DNA of 33,874 nucleotides, taken from an uncultured Bacteroidales bacterium (GTDB lineage Bacteria; Bacteroidota; Bacteroidia; Bacteroidales; UBA3824). The position numbers and the translations under genes were made by a program. Every line of letters starts with the position of its first letter. The first letter of the stretch is position 1. The notes beneath the pieces were generated by a model. The model ran no database searches. It was not told the DNA's origin and worked only from the letters and a program-made list of their open reading frames with translations. The DNA is taken from assembly GCA_946409405.1 (NCBI GenBank), contig CAMJWL010000016.1, positions 1 to 33,874 of the forward strand, given 5' to 3'. Shown piece after piece: positions 1 through 8,767 of the stretch.

Positions 1-40
1 TATTATACTTTAATACATTACAACGTTTTCAGCCTGCAAA

Positions 41-2143
41 ATGACCTATATACCAACAATAATCGGTATTTTGATAGAGAGAATCGCTAATTTCGAAATC
101 ATAATACCCATCGCAGGCATATCGGCTGCGGTGGCGTTGATGACGTTTCTTTATGTTAAGCGCAAACATCGCATCAGCCACCGTTACAATTTTATTAACG
201 GCGTGTCCTTCTTCGCGCTGTGGATATTCTTTGGAATGTTTATTACTGAATATCAACGAGTTCCCAAGCCAATGCTGAACGATTTTGGCGACGGAGTTAA
301 GATAGGTGTTATATCCTCGCCGCCGGAAGAAAAACCAAAATCCTTCAAGGCTACAATCAAAATAATCAACGGCAACGAGTATAAAAAAGTTGCAAAACCT
401 GCGAATGAGATACTTGTTTATTTTGAAAAGGACACTTCGCACACGCCGCCAGAATTTGGCGACCTGATAGGGTTCATTTCGGACGTGAGATACATCGAGA
501 GCAATGGCAATCCGTTGGAATTTGACTATCAGCAATACATGTCGCGGCAGGGCATTTATTGTCAAGCGTACATCAAAAACAACGAATACGAAATCCTGCA
601 ACCCGCCTACCAAAAAGGTATCAAATATTATGGAGCGAAGATAAGGCAATCGCTAATAGATATTTATCGAGAATCGGGCATTGATGGTCAGCAACTCGCT
701 GTACTTGAAGCACTTACACTTGGCTACAAAGCCGACCTTGAACCCGAAACCATCTCCACATTCCAAACAAGCGGCGCGATGCACATACTCGCCGTTTCGG
801 GTCTGCACACTGGCATTATAATGCTGATTACCAACTTATTACTGATGTTTCTCAATTATTCGCAAACAACCCGCATCATCAAATGCGCATTGATAATCTT
901 GACGCTGTGGAGTTTTGCGGCGATAACGGGATTTTCGCCAAGTGTATGCAGGTCGGCGTTGATGTTCAGCATGTTGACCGTTTCGCAGATATTGAATAGA
1001 AATGTCAGCACGTACAACACGTTGGCAGCATCAGCATTTATATTGCTGACATTCAATCCGTTACTAATATTCAACGTCGGATTTGGATTGAGTTATTTGG
1101 CGGTGCTGTCTATCATATCAATAATGCCATTCATGCAAAATTTGTTACCAAAATTTGACCCAGTGCATGATTCGCGGTGGATACTCGTAAAGAAGTGGGT
1201 ATTGAAGTATTTTCTCGGCATCGTATTTGTCTCAATCGCAGCGCAAATAGGCACAAGCATACTAAGTATCAGGACATTCAACCTGTTCCCTACGTATTTT
1301 CTAATCACAAATATATTGGTGATCCCCCTCTCCTACTTCATCATGGTAACGGCAATCTTGCTTTTGTCGGTAAGTTGGTGTGCGCCGCTGATGGGATTAG
1401 TTACCGCAATCCTAAAATTTTTACTTAAAATGCTCACCGGCTCGGTATCTTGGATTGAAAATCTGCCAGCGTCGAGCATCAACGGAATTTTTATCACAAA
1501 CCCATCGGCAATATTTCTGTATGCTGCCTTGGGCTTTTTAATCGTCTTCTGTCATTACAAACGAGCCTTACAACTGAAAATTGCACTCATATTTATATGC
1601 CTTTTTGCCGCAAGTATCGCTTTATTTGACAGCGCAAAAAATGTTAACGCTCAACTAATTGTCTATAACAAAACAAAATCTTCATTCTATTCCATCAATA
1701 ACGGCAAAAATATCACAATAATAGCCAACAGTTCTAAACTCGACGAGCGTTCAATATCCCCGGCTCTTGATAATGCCGCGCTTGTACACGCAAATCTCAC
1801 CGAGATATTGGCAGCCGATACTTTGAGCAAAATTAAGGATTTATTTTGGCAAATAGACAACAAAAAATTTTATATTCTCAACTCCGCACATCAAATAGAG
1901 ATTATGAAAGATGTTTTGCTGCCGGTGGACTTCATCATCGTAAGCGAAAATACTTTTGTCAATGCAGAAATGATCACCAACAATTTCAAATGCGAAAATG
2001 TAATCTTCGATTCATCAAACACAGAAAAATTTGTTGCCGCTCGAACATCAGAATATCAGAAACACGGTATCAAATGTTTTGACGTTGCCAAGGAAGGCGC
2101 ATTTGTCTTTGGCGACGGAGCAAAGGCGATTTGGTGGTATTGA
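41..2143 (+). CDS. comEC: ComEC/Rec2-family DNA-uptake channel protein
   Basis: A 700-residue polytopic inner-membrane protein of the ComEC/Rec2 family, which carries single-stranded DNA across the inner membrane during natural transformation. Two hydrophobic segments near residues 9-38 and 54-69 are followed by a soluble region of the DUF4131 type. The Competence core then begins with the family motif HILAVSGLHTG at residues 248-258 and continues as many hydrophobic segments to about residue 535. The C-terminal 165 residues are soluble and show no HxHxDH motif, so the metallo-beta-lactamase domain of longer ComEC proteins appears absent or degenerate; short forms are common in Bacteroidetes. 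An in-frame stop at 11-13 makes the ATG at 41 the most upstream possible start. The gene converges on the phosphatase gene at 2223-3464. Confidence 0.9.
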   Translation: MTYIPTIIGILIERIANFEIIIPIAGISAAVALMTFLYVKRKHRISHRYNFINGVSFFALWIFFGMFITEYQRVPKPMLNDFGDGVKIGVISSPPEEKPKSFKATIKIINGNEYKKVAKPANEILVYFEKDTSHTPPEFGDLIGFISDVRYIESNGNPLEFDYQQYMSRQGIYCQAYIKNNEYEILQPAYQKGIKYYGAKIRQSLIDIYRESGIDGQQLAVLEALTLGYKADLEPETISTFQTSGAMHILAVSGLHTGIIMLITNLLLMFLNYSQTTRIIKCALIILTLWSFAAITGFSPSVCRSALMFSMLTVSQILNRNVSTYNTLAASAFILLTFNPLLIFNVGFGLSYLAVLSIISIMPFMQNLLPKFDPVHDSRWILVKKWVLKYFLGIVFVSIAAQIGTSILSIRTFNLFPTYFLITNILVIPLSYFIMVTAILLLSVSWCAPLMGLVTAILKFLLKMLTGSVSWIENLPASSINGIFITNPSAIFLYAALGFLIVFCHYKRALQLKIALIFICLFAASIALFDSAKNVNAQLIVYNKTKSSFYSINNGKNITIIANSSKLDERSISPALDNAALVHANLTEILAADTLSKIKDLFWQIDNKKFYILNSAHQIEIMKDVLLPVDFIIVSENTFVNAEMITNNFKCENVIFDSSNTEKFVAARTSEYQKHGIKCFDVAKEGAFVFGDGAKAIWWY

Positions 2144-2151
2144 AAGAGAAA

Positions 2152-2196
2152 AGATTTAATGAGGAGAGATTTTTTGAGGAAAGATTTATTGAGGAA
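2152..2196. repeat. Three tandem 15-bp repeats
   Basis: Three head-to-tail copies of AGATTTnnTGAGGAR (2152-2166, 2167-2181, 2182-2196) lie in the short gap between the convergent comEC and phosphatase genes. The copies differ at only a few positions. This looks like a small variable-number tandem repeat. No hairpin with a U-tract is evident here. Confidence 0.75.
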
Positions 2197-2222
2197 AGAG
2201 GAAAAATCAACAAATCAATAAT

Positions 2223-3464
2223 TCAACAATTAACATGAAAGTCAATTCCCAATAAAGTGATGTCGTCAAACAACTTTGCGTTAGAACGCTGAATATCAAG
2301 TGATTGTATGATGTTGTTAATTGTGGTCTTGATGTCGTCGTCGGTAGTCATGCATTTAACCACCACTTTCTGACCAAAATCGGGGTCGCCATCGCTTTCC
2401 AATTCTACTACGCCGTCGGTGAAACAGAGGAGCTTGCAATCGCTGTCAAAATGGATGCAGCCTTCCTCCACATTGAAGATATGATCCAACATGCCTACGC
2501 CCACGCAGCCGGTCTTAAGATATTCCACCTTGCGAGCGGCACGGTTGTAAAGCACCGGAGCATTATGACCCGCATTAATATAGCGTAACGTGTTGGTTTT
2601 GAAGTTGTAACGACCAACGAAAAATGTGATGAACCTATCGCCATTAGAATTTCTTACAACGATACTGTTGAGCCGTTTTACCAACGTGGGCAAATCCATG
2701 TCGTCAACAAAGAGGGCTTTAAGACTTGCCTGGAAGTTGCTCATCAATATTGCCGCAGCCATTCCTTTGCCCGAAACGTCCGCAATGCAGAAAAACATCT
2801 CGTCTTTGCTCAAGTAATCGAAGTCGTAATAGTCGCCACCTACCTGATAATGAGGCATATAGAACGGCTCTACGTAAATACGATTGTCGCCCGAAAAGAT
2901 GTCCGACTTGGGAACGAGCATTTTTTGCATCTCCGCAGCCATTTCCATCTCTTTCTTAAAACGTTCCTGTTTCATGTTTTCCTCCACAAGACGATGGTTC
3001 TGGATGGAAACAATGATAAAGTTGGTGAGCGTTTGGAAAAACTGTAAGTTCCTGATAGACGGCGACATACCATCATCCTCCGCGTCAAAATCGTCCATAA
3101 GCATATAGGCGATTATCTTGTCGTCGTTGTAGAGCGGTATCACAAAATCAAACGCGCTAAACTTGGGATCGCTGCCCGAATATACCACGGTGATGTCTTT
3201 GATGCTCACAAAATCGCGGTCGGGGTCTATATGGTCGTAGTCTTCGGGCTTAACGCCGTATTTGAGAATGATTTTCCAAGAGTTTTCCTGAAAAATGTAG
3301 ATAAGTACCTTATTGATTTTCAGGTCATTGGCAAGCATAGTATGGAAACGGTCGATTAGTTGCTCGACAGGCATATTAGTGATGATGTTGTTGGTAACCT
3401 CCAACAGCATCTTCAACTTGAAGTTGAACGACCGTAACTTGTTAAGTGCCTTTCCGTCCGACAT
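2223..3464 (-). CDS. GAF-like domain / SpoIIE-type PP2C serine phosphatase
   Basis: A 413-residue cytosolic protein. Residues about 20-155 look like a GAF-type sensor domain, residues 155-180 form a helical linker with repeated Glu/Met/Lys, and residues about 185-413 form a SpoIIE/RsbU-type PP2C phosphatase. Metal-binding signatures are visible: GGDYYDF with Asp211, ADVSGKGM with Asp229, INAGHN, and FTDGVVE. Such enzymes dephosphorylate serine residues, classically on STAS-domain anti-anti-sigma proteins, but no partner gene of that kind is next to it. The ATG at 3464 lies just below the efp terminator, so it needs its own promoter or readthrough. It is one of three SpoIIE-type phosphatases in the window. 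Confidence 0.88.
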   Translation of the reverse strand: MSDGKALNKLRSFNFKLKMLLEVTNNIITNMPVEQLIDRFHTMLANDLKINKVLIYIFQENSWKIILKYGVKPEDYDHIDPDRDFVSIKDITVVYSGSDPKFSAFDFVIPLYNDDKIIAYMLMDDFDAEDDGMSPSIRNLQFFQTLTNFIIVSIQNHRLVEENMKQERFKKEMEMAAEMQKMLVPKSDIFSGDNRIYVEPFYMPHYQVGGDYYDFDYLSKDEMFFCIADVSGKGMAAAILMSNFQASLKALFVDDMDLPTLVKRLNSIVVRNSNGDRFITFFVGRYNFKTNTLRYINAGHNAPVLYNRAARKVEYLKTGCVGVGMLDHIFNVEEGCIHFDSDCKLLCFTDGVVELESDGDPDFGQKVVVKCMTTDDDIKTTINNIIQSLDIQRSNAKLFDDITLLGIDFHVNC

Positions 3465-3483
3465 ATTATGCTCTTTAAATCGT

Positions 3484-3532
3484 TTTAAAAAAAGGAAACC
3501 TGCCGAAAAACATCATGGCAAGGCAGGTTTCC
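3484..3532 (-). terminator. Intrinsic terminator of efp
   Basis: A perfect 11-bp inverted repeat, GGAAACCTGCC at 3494-3504 and GGCAGGTTTCC at 3522-3532, encloses a 17-nt loop. On the minus strand it is followed by a run of seven U residues. It lies 24 bp beyond the efp stop codon and before the phosphatase gene. Confidence 0.9.
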
Positions 3533-3556
3533 ACGATGGGTAAATACAAAAAAGTC

Positions 3557-4120
3557 TTAGTTGGCTCTCTCGACGTATGAACGGTCGCGGGTGTCAATCT
3601 TTATCTTGTCGCCTTGGTTGATGAAGAGCGGCACACGGATTTCCGCGCCCGATTCTACCGTGGCGGGTTTGAGCGCATTGGTAGCGGTGTTGCCTTTGAG
3701 ACCAGGCTCTGTGTAGGTAACTTCCATCACCACAAACGGCGGGAGTTCCACCGTGAGGATGTTGTCGGTCTCCTCCTGAATCACAATCTCAACGTTCTGA
3801 CCATCAAGATACAAGTCGGCGTTCTCGATGTGCTCCTCCGGCACGTTGATCTGCTCGAAGGTCTCCTGCTGCATGAACACGTATGTACTGCCGTCCTTGT
3901 ACAGGTACTGGTAGGGACGACGAATGATTCGCGTGATGTCGATCTCGTGGCCCGCCGAGAAGGTGTTTTCCAACACACGGCCGTTTGTGAGGCTCTTCAA
4001 GCGGGTGCGAACGAATGCCGGACCTTTGCCGGGCTTTACATGCTGAAAACTAACAACTGTATAAATGTCGTTGTTGAAATTGATACAGAGTCCGTTTTTC
4101 AAATCTGCTGTTGTTGCCAT
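3557..4120 (-). CDS. efp: Translation elongation factor P
   Basis: A 187-residue protein, the usual length for EF-P, which binds the ribosome between the P and E sites and relieves stalling at polyproline stretches. The N-terminal KOW-like domain carries the PGKGPAF loop with the tip lysine at position 32, the residue that is modified in some bacteria. The two OB-fold domains follow, ending with the conserved segment around GDKIKIDTRDRSYVERAN. No modification gene (epmA or ymfI type) is nearby. The ATG at 4120 is preceded by a Bacteroidetes -7 box at 4163-4170 and followed by a strong terminator, so it is probably monocistronic. Confidence 0.97.
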   Translation of the reverse strand: MATTADLKNGLCINFNNDIYTVVSFQHVKPGKGPAFVRTRLKSLTNGRVLENTFSAGHEIDITRIIRRPYQYLYKDGSTYVFMQQETFEQINVPEEHIENADLYLDGQNVEIVIQEETDNILTVELPPFVVMEVTYTEPGLKGNTATNALKPATVESGAEIRVPLFINQGDKIKIDTRDRSYVERAN

Positions 4121-4162
4121 TAACTTTTAGTGCTTTGTTTGTTTATATATTATTTCACGATG

Positions 4163-4170
4163 CAAAGATA
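4163..4170 (-). promoter_or_regulatory. Putative -7 box of the efp promoter
   Basis: TATCTTTG on the minus strand matches the Bacteroidetes TAnnTTTG consensus and is followed by the common GCA. It lies 42 bp upstream of the efp ATG. No convincing TTG -33 element stands at the usual distance. Confidence 0.55.
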
Positions 4171-4223
4171 AAAATAATTTTTCGGATTTTGTATTTGTTA
4201 ACATTATTTTTTTGTAATTTTTT

Positions 4224-5420
4224 TTACAACCTATACCCACCTACCAACACGTCGTCCATCTGTATAAAATCTGCGCGCCATTCTTCAAGGAAGTCGCCGA
4301 TAATTTTTTCCTGCTCGGCGGCGGTCAAACTACTATTGTAGGCATCCGTGAGAAGGGCTTTGAAACGCTTGTAGGTAACTTTTTTGCCGGTGTTGCCGCC
4401 AAACTGATCTGCAAAACCATCAGAAAACATATATACATAGTCGTCGGGCTGCGTCTGTATCTCCACGGTCTCAAAATTAACTAACTTGGGATACGAACCT
4501 ATCGGATTTTTCACAGGACGGTACTCCGTGAGTTCGCCGCCGCGAATGAGGTACATAGGATTGTTGGCACCCGAAAAACGTAGGACGCGGGTGCGGAGGT
4601 TCAGGATACAGAGGGCGATGTCCATACCGTCCTTGGGTTCAAGTGAATTTGAGTTTTCATGCTTTAATGTGGTGATTACCAAGGTTCTAAGTTGTTCCAA
4701 AATTTCTGACGGCATTGTGTTTTCGTCTATTTTGGCGCAGATTTCGTTGAGGAACGCCACGCCCATCATGCTCATAAACGCGCCCGGAACGCCATGTCCC
4801 GTGCAATCGGCTACGGCGAAGATTAGTACGTCGCCCTCGCGTTTCATCCAATAAAAATCGCCGCTCACAGTCTCTTTGGGTCGCCAAAACAGGAAAAAAT
4901 CGGGCAACGTATCGCGCAAAATATCTTGCATCGGCACCACAGCGTCTTGGATGCGCTTGGCGTAAGCAATTGAATCTGTGATACTTTTGTGTTTTAACTC
5001 AATGTCGTTTTTGAGGAGTTGGATGTGCTGTTTTTCCTTCTGGATAGAGAGCGACATCTCCCAAAGTTTTTGGTTGCGGATGGAAAGTTCGTCTTTTTCG
5101 GCTTCAAGTTTTTTTTGCGCCATGATGATGTCTTCCGCGTCGCGAAGGCTCAGGGCGGCGGATTCGGCAGACGGGGCATCGGTGGCGGTGTCGGCAGCGG
5201 TGGATCCCATGGAATTTTTGAGGTCGTCGTAGAGGAAAGCCAAACGATCCACTTCGTCGTGAAGGCTGCGGATTTCGCTCACGTTGCGACGATGCTCCTT
5301 TTCCGTGGCAAGACGTACACGGCGACGGAGGGTAAGGCGTTGGAGGATGCAGACTATTATCAGCACCACCACCGCTACAACCATTACTACAAATAATATG
5401 TCTGACGTGTTGAAACTCAT
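4224..5420 (-). CDS. Membrane-anchored SpoIIE-type PP2C phosphatase
   Basis: A 398-residue protein with one N-terminal membrane segment (residues 8-26), a long coiled coil (about 30-165) containing an Ala/Asp/Ser-rich spacer near 70-90, and a SpoIIE/PP2C phosphatase domain (about 170-398). Metal-binding signatures are SGDFYW with Asp188, ADCTGHGVPG with Asp205, ANNPMYLIRGG, FSDGFADQFGG with Asp334, and the final MDDVLVGG. The coiled coil feeds into SIAYAKRIQDAVVP, a helix also seen (SINYAGRIQSAVV) in the phosphatase at 26145-27101. It starts 24 bp after the stop of the nSTAND NTPase gene and is probably the last gene of that operon, so it may reverse a phosphorylation controlled by the NTPase/TIR-like pair. 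Confidence 0.88.
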   Translation of the reverse strand: MSFNTSDILFVVMVVAVVVLIIVCILQRLTLRRRVRLATEKEHRRNVSEIRSLHDEVDRLAFLYDDLKNSMGSTAADTATDAPSAESAALSLRDAEDIIMAQKKLEAEKDELSIRNQKLWEMSLSIQKEKQHIQLLKNDIELKHKSITDSIAYAKRIQDAVVPMQDILRDTLPDFFLFWRPKETVSGDFYWMKREGDVLIFAVADCTGHGVPGAFMSMMGVAFLNEICAKIDENTMPSEILEQLRTLVITTLKHENSNSLEPKDGMDIALCILNLRTRVLRFSGANNPMYLIRGGELTEYRPVKNPIGSYPKLVNFETVEIQTQPDDYVYMFSDGFADQFGGNTGKKVTYKRFKALLTDAYNSSLTAAEQEKIIGDFLEEWRADFIQMDDVLVGGYRL

Positions 5421-5444
5421 GCTGTTAGCATCGTTAATAAAAAT

Positions 5445-8400
5445 TCATAAACTGTTCAAGAAGTCGCGCCCGAGGATTAGTTCGAGTTCCTCCTGGTTCA
5501 AGAGCGGCGGCATCTGTTTTGAAATTTCGTCCACGTTGGCTTGGATGTCAAGGTCAAAATAACGTATCGAATTGTCGGCGGTGAGTGCGTAGATGGTTTC
5601 GCCGCCCGCAAGTCCGATGCCCAACACGTCTGAACGGTTGAGCGAATGTTCCTCGATAACAACCGGTTTTTCGAGCAAAGAGCGCGTCTTGATAATGGTG
5701 ATGCGCTTGTCGAGGCTCGAAATCATCAGGTAGCCAGTCTCCGTGTCGTAAACCGCCTCTTGGAATCCCGAATGTCCGCCAAGCATCGCATCTGCCTGAG
5801 TATCAGTGGTCATGTCAACAAACTCGATATTGCCGTTGCTAAAACATATTGCCGCCTGACGCTTGTCGGGGATGGCAACGATGCACGATGCCAACTGATT
5901 CTTGTTGGCAAAAATCATGCGCTGCTTGCCGTCCTTGATGCTCCATTTGTAGAGTTCGCTGCGGGCTGTAAGAACATATACATCGTTGCTATTAGGCGAG
6001 CAACAGAGTCCTAACAGTTTGGTTTTCAAGTTAAAAGAGTTAATAACCCTGCCGTCCGGCTCTTTGGCGTCGAGCGCAACAACGCGCCCGCCTTCGTATG
6101 CGGTTACTATTTTTTTGGCATCCATAGTCATCGCTGCCGACTTGATGATGTCGCCCGACGAACTCAACTTGCTGCGCACCTCGGTCTTGATGTTGAGGTG
6201 ATAGGTGTTGCGGTCGGCGGTGGTATAGACCACGTTGTCGGGATCCACAAAAACCGCGCTCAAAACCGCCGTCTTGCTCTCAAATTTTGTAAGTTTACGA
6301 ACTTCCTTGGTCTTGTTGTCGTCCTGATGATAAACGATGATCTGAGCGTTTCGGGTGATGCAGACCACATTGTCGGCATCGTCGATGGCAAATTTTACGA
6401 TGGTGTTGCCCGTGGTCTTCATGGGCTGACGGAGACCGTTCTGCTCCATAGCAAAGAGCATCGCATCGTAGAGTTCGGCAGAATTGTCCACATTGTTGTC
6501 CACAGCCATCTTGTAAGCAGTCATCACGAGACGGAGATTCATCTTCTTGTCGTCGTAGATGTTCTTTGCCTTCATTGCCAAGAGGTTTGACATCGCCATC
6601 TTATTGAACTTGTCAGACCGGGCGTTGGCAGCGTTAGTAAGACGTATTTGATCTTGGAGCCTTTCGCGGTCGCGCTGCGCACTGTCGCGCTGAGCCTCGG
6701 CAAATACAAGGTTGGAATCGGCACGCTCGCGCTGAGAGACGGCTTCAAGACGGTTTCTTTCGGCAAGATGACGGGCGCGCTCACTTTCGTTTTTTGCTTT
6801 GAGGGCGCGTTCTGCCGCATCTTCTGCAAGGCGACGCTGTTCTTCGAGGGCTGCATTGGCATTCAACGCCTTCTGACGCTGCTCCTCCGCCTCCTGCTGC
6901 TTTTCCTCGGCATTGCGACGTTCTGCCTGGGCAATATCCATCTGATTTTCAGCGTTTTGCTTTTCGTTCATAGCCCAATATACCAATCCCGACAGCGACA
7001 ATATAAACGCCAACAACGCCGAAATCACGAGCCTTACTCGCTTGCGCACAGCCTGTTCTTTGGCAATGATGGCAGCGTTGGAGGCTTCGAGGAATTCGAT
7101 GTAATTTTCGTACTTGTATTGGGCATGCTTAATCTTCTGACGCTGAGGAAGATGCGAATTGTCGTATTTTACAAAAAGATAAGGTGTTGGATTGCTACGT
7201 TTAAACCATTGATTGAAGTACATGTAACTACCCGAATTCAAGAGGTATTCGCTCTGTTTGTCGCTCTTAATCCAAAGTTGCATCTGCGTATTGAGGTCGT
7301 GGTAGTCTTTCATGTCGGTAGCCTCCTCGATGTCCCACTCGGAGAGCAATTTCCAATTTCGGATGAGAGCCTCGTGCGTTACGTCCAAAACAGTGTCGCC
7401 GGAGAGGTATTCGGTCTCGGTGCAGCCTTTGATAGAAAAAGGCTTTACCAACGCATTCTCCTGTGTGCGGAATATGTTGATGACGCCGCAGACTGTGGCG
7501 TTGGTGATATGCTCCTTGTTGATGATGCCCGTTATCTCGCTGAGGGTGCAACGATTACGGACGGGGCGGTTGTTGTCTATTTTTGTAAGACTCTTAAAAA
7601 CCGTCTCGATAATCTCCTTGCTCTCCTCAGGCGTGATAGATTTTGCCGCCCAATCGGCATTTTGCATAAAATAGTCGTAGGCGCTCTCGTACAGGATGCC
7701 CGCGTGTGTATTGAGAACGTTGTTGAGGTCTGGCTTGTCGTAATATTTGCGCTGGTAGTCGGGCAAGTTATTGAACCAACGGTCAAATTCGCCCTTGTCG
7801 TCGGCACTTAAAGAATCGCTTGAAATGCCTGCAATCTTTGCCAAGTGTATCAGGTCTATCTCCACTGCTCCATAATCTGCCACACGCCACAAAAGATTGA
7901 GCGCGTGCTGGAGTACGGGGAGTTGGTCGAATCCGGAGTTAAGATTGTTGATGATAACTTCTATTAACCTCGGCGCAATCTTGCCGCCCGCCATAAGTGC
8001 CGGTTCTTCTATTACTTGTCGGATTTCGGTGCGTTTCAACTGCGGCACAAAAAACTGCGAATAGGCTATGTATTCGGGCAAGTTTTTGAAAAAAGTGCAT
8101 TGCGAGATGAAGTCGCTCCTCATCGTAAAAATCACGAAGACGGGCAGATTTTCGGCAATGGAAATCCTGATGGTTTCCAACAGCAAGTTGACCGCCGTGT
8201 AGCACTCGTCGGAGGGACGGCCTTGGTCAAAGTTTTCAAAATTGGTAAATACTTCCTCAAATTGGTCTGCGATTATCAACAGACTTTTGCCTTGGTTTGA
8301 CACGTCGATGCTGCCGTCGCCGTCGCTCACGCAGTATCCCGACTGTTTGTAAAGATCCACAAGCGACGAAAAACCGTCCGACAACTCCGCCTCGCACCTC

Positions 8401-8708
8401 GCCTCATCTATGCCAATCTCACGCGCAAATGCCTCCGAAAGAGAACGCAACGGATTTTTCTGCGGCTTAAAATCCACTATCAACCAACCATTAAACTTTG
8501 CCTTGAAGAAACCCGCCCTAATATACGGAATCACACCGGCATACACCATCGACGACTTTCCGTCGCCGGATGCACCGGTGATAAAGGCCATCTTATTCTT
8601 CTCCAAGAGCCTTACAATCTGCCTGATGTGCTGATCGCGCCCCTTAAAGAATATAGATTCCTCCTCCGTAAACGGCCTAAGGCCGGGATATGGGCAAATT
8701 CCTTTCAT
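5445..8708 (-). CDS. nSTAND1-type NTPase with membrane segment, coiled coil and propeller
   Basis: A 1087-residue signalling NTPase. It opens with CPYPGLRPF and FFKGRD (residues 5-24), the hallmark of the nSTAND1 class. Walker A is GASGDGKS (45-52), Walker B is LLIIADQFEEVF (143-154), and DVTHEALIRNWKLLSEW (442-458) is the usual end of the NTPase/winged-helix unit. A membrane segment lies at about 558-580, then a highly charged Glu/Arg/Ala coiled coil (about 585-720). The C-terminal 320 residues read as a WD40/PQQ-like beta-propeller, probably the ligand sensor. The start is set at the ATG at 8708 because the family motif begins six codons later; upstream codons belong to a repeated leader. 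STAND proteins are switches that assemble on ligand binding. It lies between a TIR-like gene and a phosphatase gene, as in a defence or signalling operon. Confidence 0.85.
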   Translation of the reverse strand: MKGICPYPGLRPFTEEESIFFKGRDQHIRQIVRLLEKNKMAFITGASGDGKSSMVYAGVIPYIRAGFFKAKFNGWLIVDFKPQKNPLRSLSEAFAREIGIDEARCEAELSDGFSSLVDLYKQSGYCVSDGDGSIDVSNQGKSLLIIADQFEEVFTNFENFDQGRPSDECYTAVNLLLETIRISIAENLPVFVIFTMRSDFISQCTFFKNLPEYIAYSQFFVPQLKRTEIRQVIEEPALMAGGKIAPRLIEVIINNLNSGFDQLPVLQHALNLLWRVADYGAVEIDLIHLAKIAGISSDSLSADDKGEFDRWFNNLPDYQRKYYDKPDLNNVLNTHAGILYESAYDYFMQNADWAAKSITPEESKEIIETVFKSLTKIDNNRPVRNRCTLSEITGIINKEHITNATVCGVINIFRTQENALVKPFSIKGCTETEYLSGDTVLDVTHEALIRNWKLLSEWDIEEATDMKDYHDLNTQMQLWIKSDKQSEYLLNSGSYMYFNQWFKRSNPTPYLFVKYDNSHLPQRQKIKHAQYKYENYIEFLEASNAAIIAKEQAVRKRVRLVISALLAFILSLSGLVYWAMNEKQNAENQMDIAQAERRNAEEKQQEAEEQRQKALNANAALEEQRRLAEDAAERALKAKNESERARHLAERNRLEAVSQRERADSNLVFAEAQRDSAQRDRERLQDQIRLTNAANARSDKFNKMAMSNLLAMKAKNIYDDKKMNLRLVMTAYKMAVDNNVDNSAELYDAMLFAMEQNGLRQPMKTTGNTIVKFAIDDADNVVCITRNAQIIVYHQDDNKTKEVRKLTKFESKTAVLSAVFVDPDNVVYTTADRNTYHLNIKTEVRSKLSSSGDIIKSAAMTMDAKKIVTAYEGGRVVALDAKEPDGRVINSFNLKTKLLGLCCSPNSNDVYVLTARSELYKWSIKDGKQRMIFANKNQLASCIVAIPDKRQAAICFSNGNIEFVDMTTDTQADAMLGGHSGFQEAVYDTETGYLMISSLDKRITIIKTRSLLEKPVVIEEHSLNRSDVLGIGLAGGETIYALTADNSIRYFDLDIQANVDEISKQMPPLLNQEELELILGRDFLNSL

Positions 8709-8759
8709 TGTTGATTTTTGTAGTTTTTGGTTTACATGGTGCAAATGAAGTGCCAAAAA
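8706..8759 (-). repeat. Leader repeat, copy 1 (before nSTAND gene)
   Basis: This minus-strand leader ends at the nSTAND ATG. It is about 80% identical to the leader at 9635-9693 before the TIR-like gene. The shared core on the plus strand is TTTTGGTTTACATnGTGCAAA, followed by a near-identical TGCCAAAA. It could be a duplicated ribosome-binding or regulatory leader, or scars of gene duplication or insertion. No convincing promoter or terminator is seen in it. Confidence 0.7.
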
Positions 8760-8767
8760 TTTGACGA

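Noticed and set aside
6648..7811. Open frame opposite the nSTAND NTPase (387 codons)
   Set aside because: It mirrors the coiled-coil and NTPase regions of the real gene, and its Leu-rich translation is a by-product of Glu/Arg codons.
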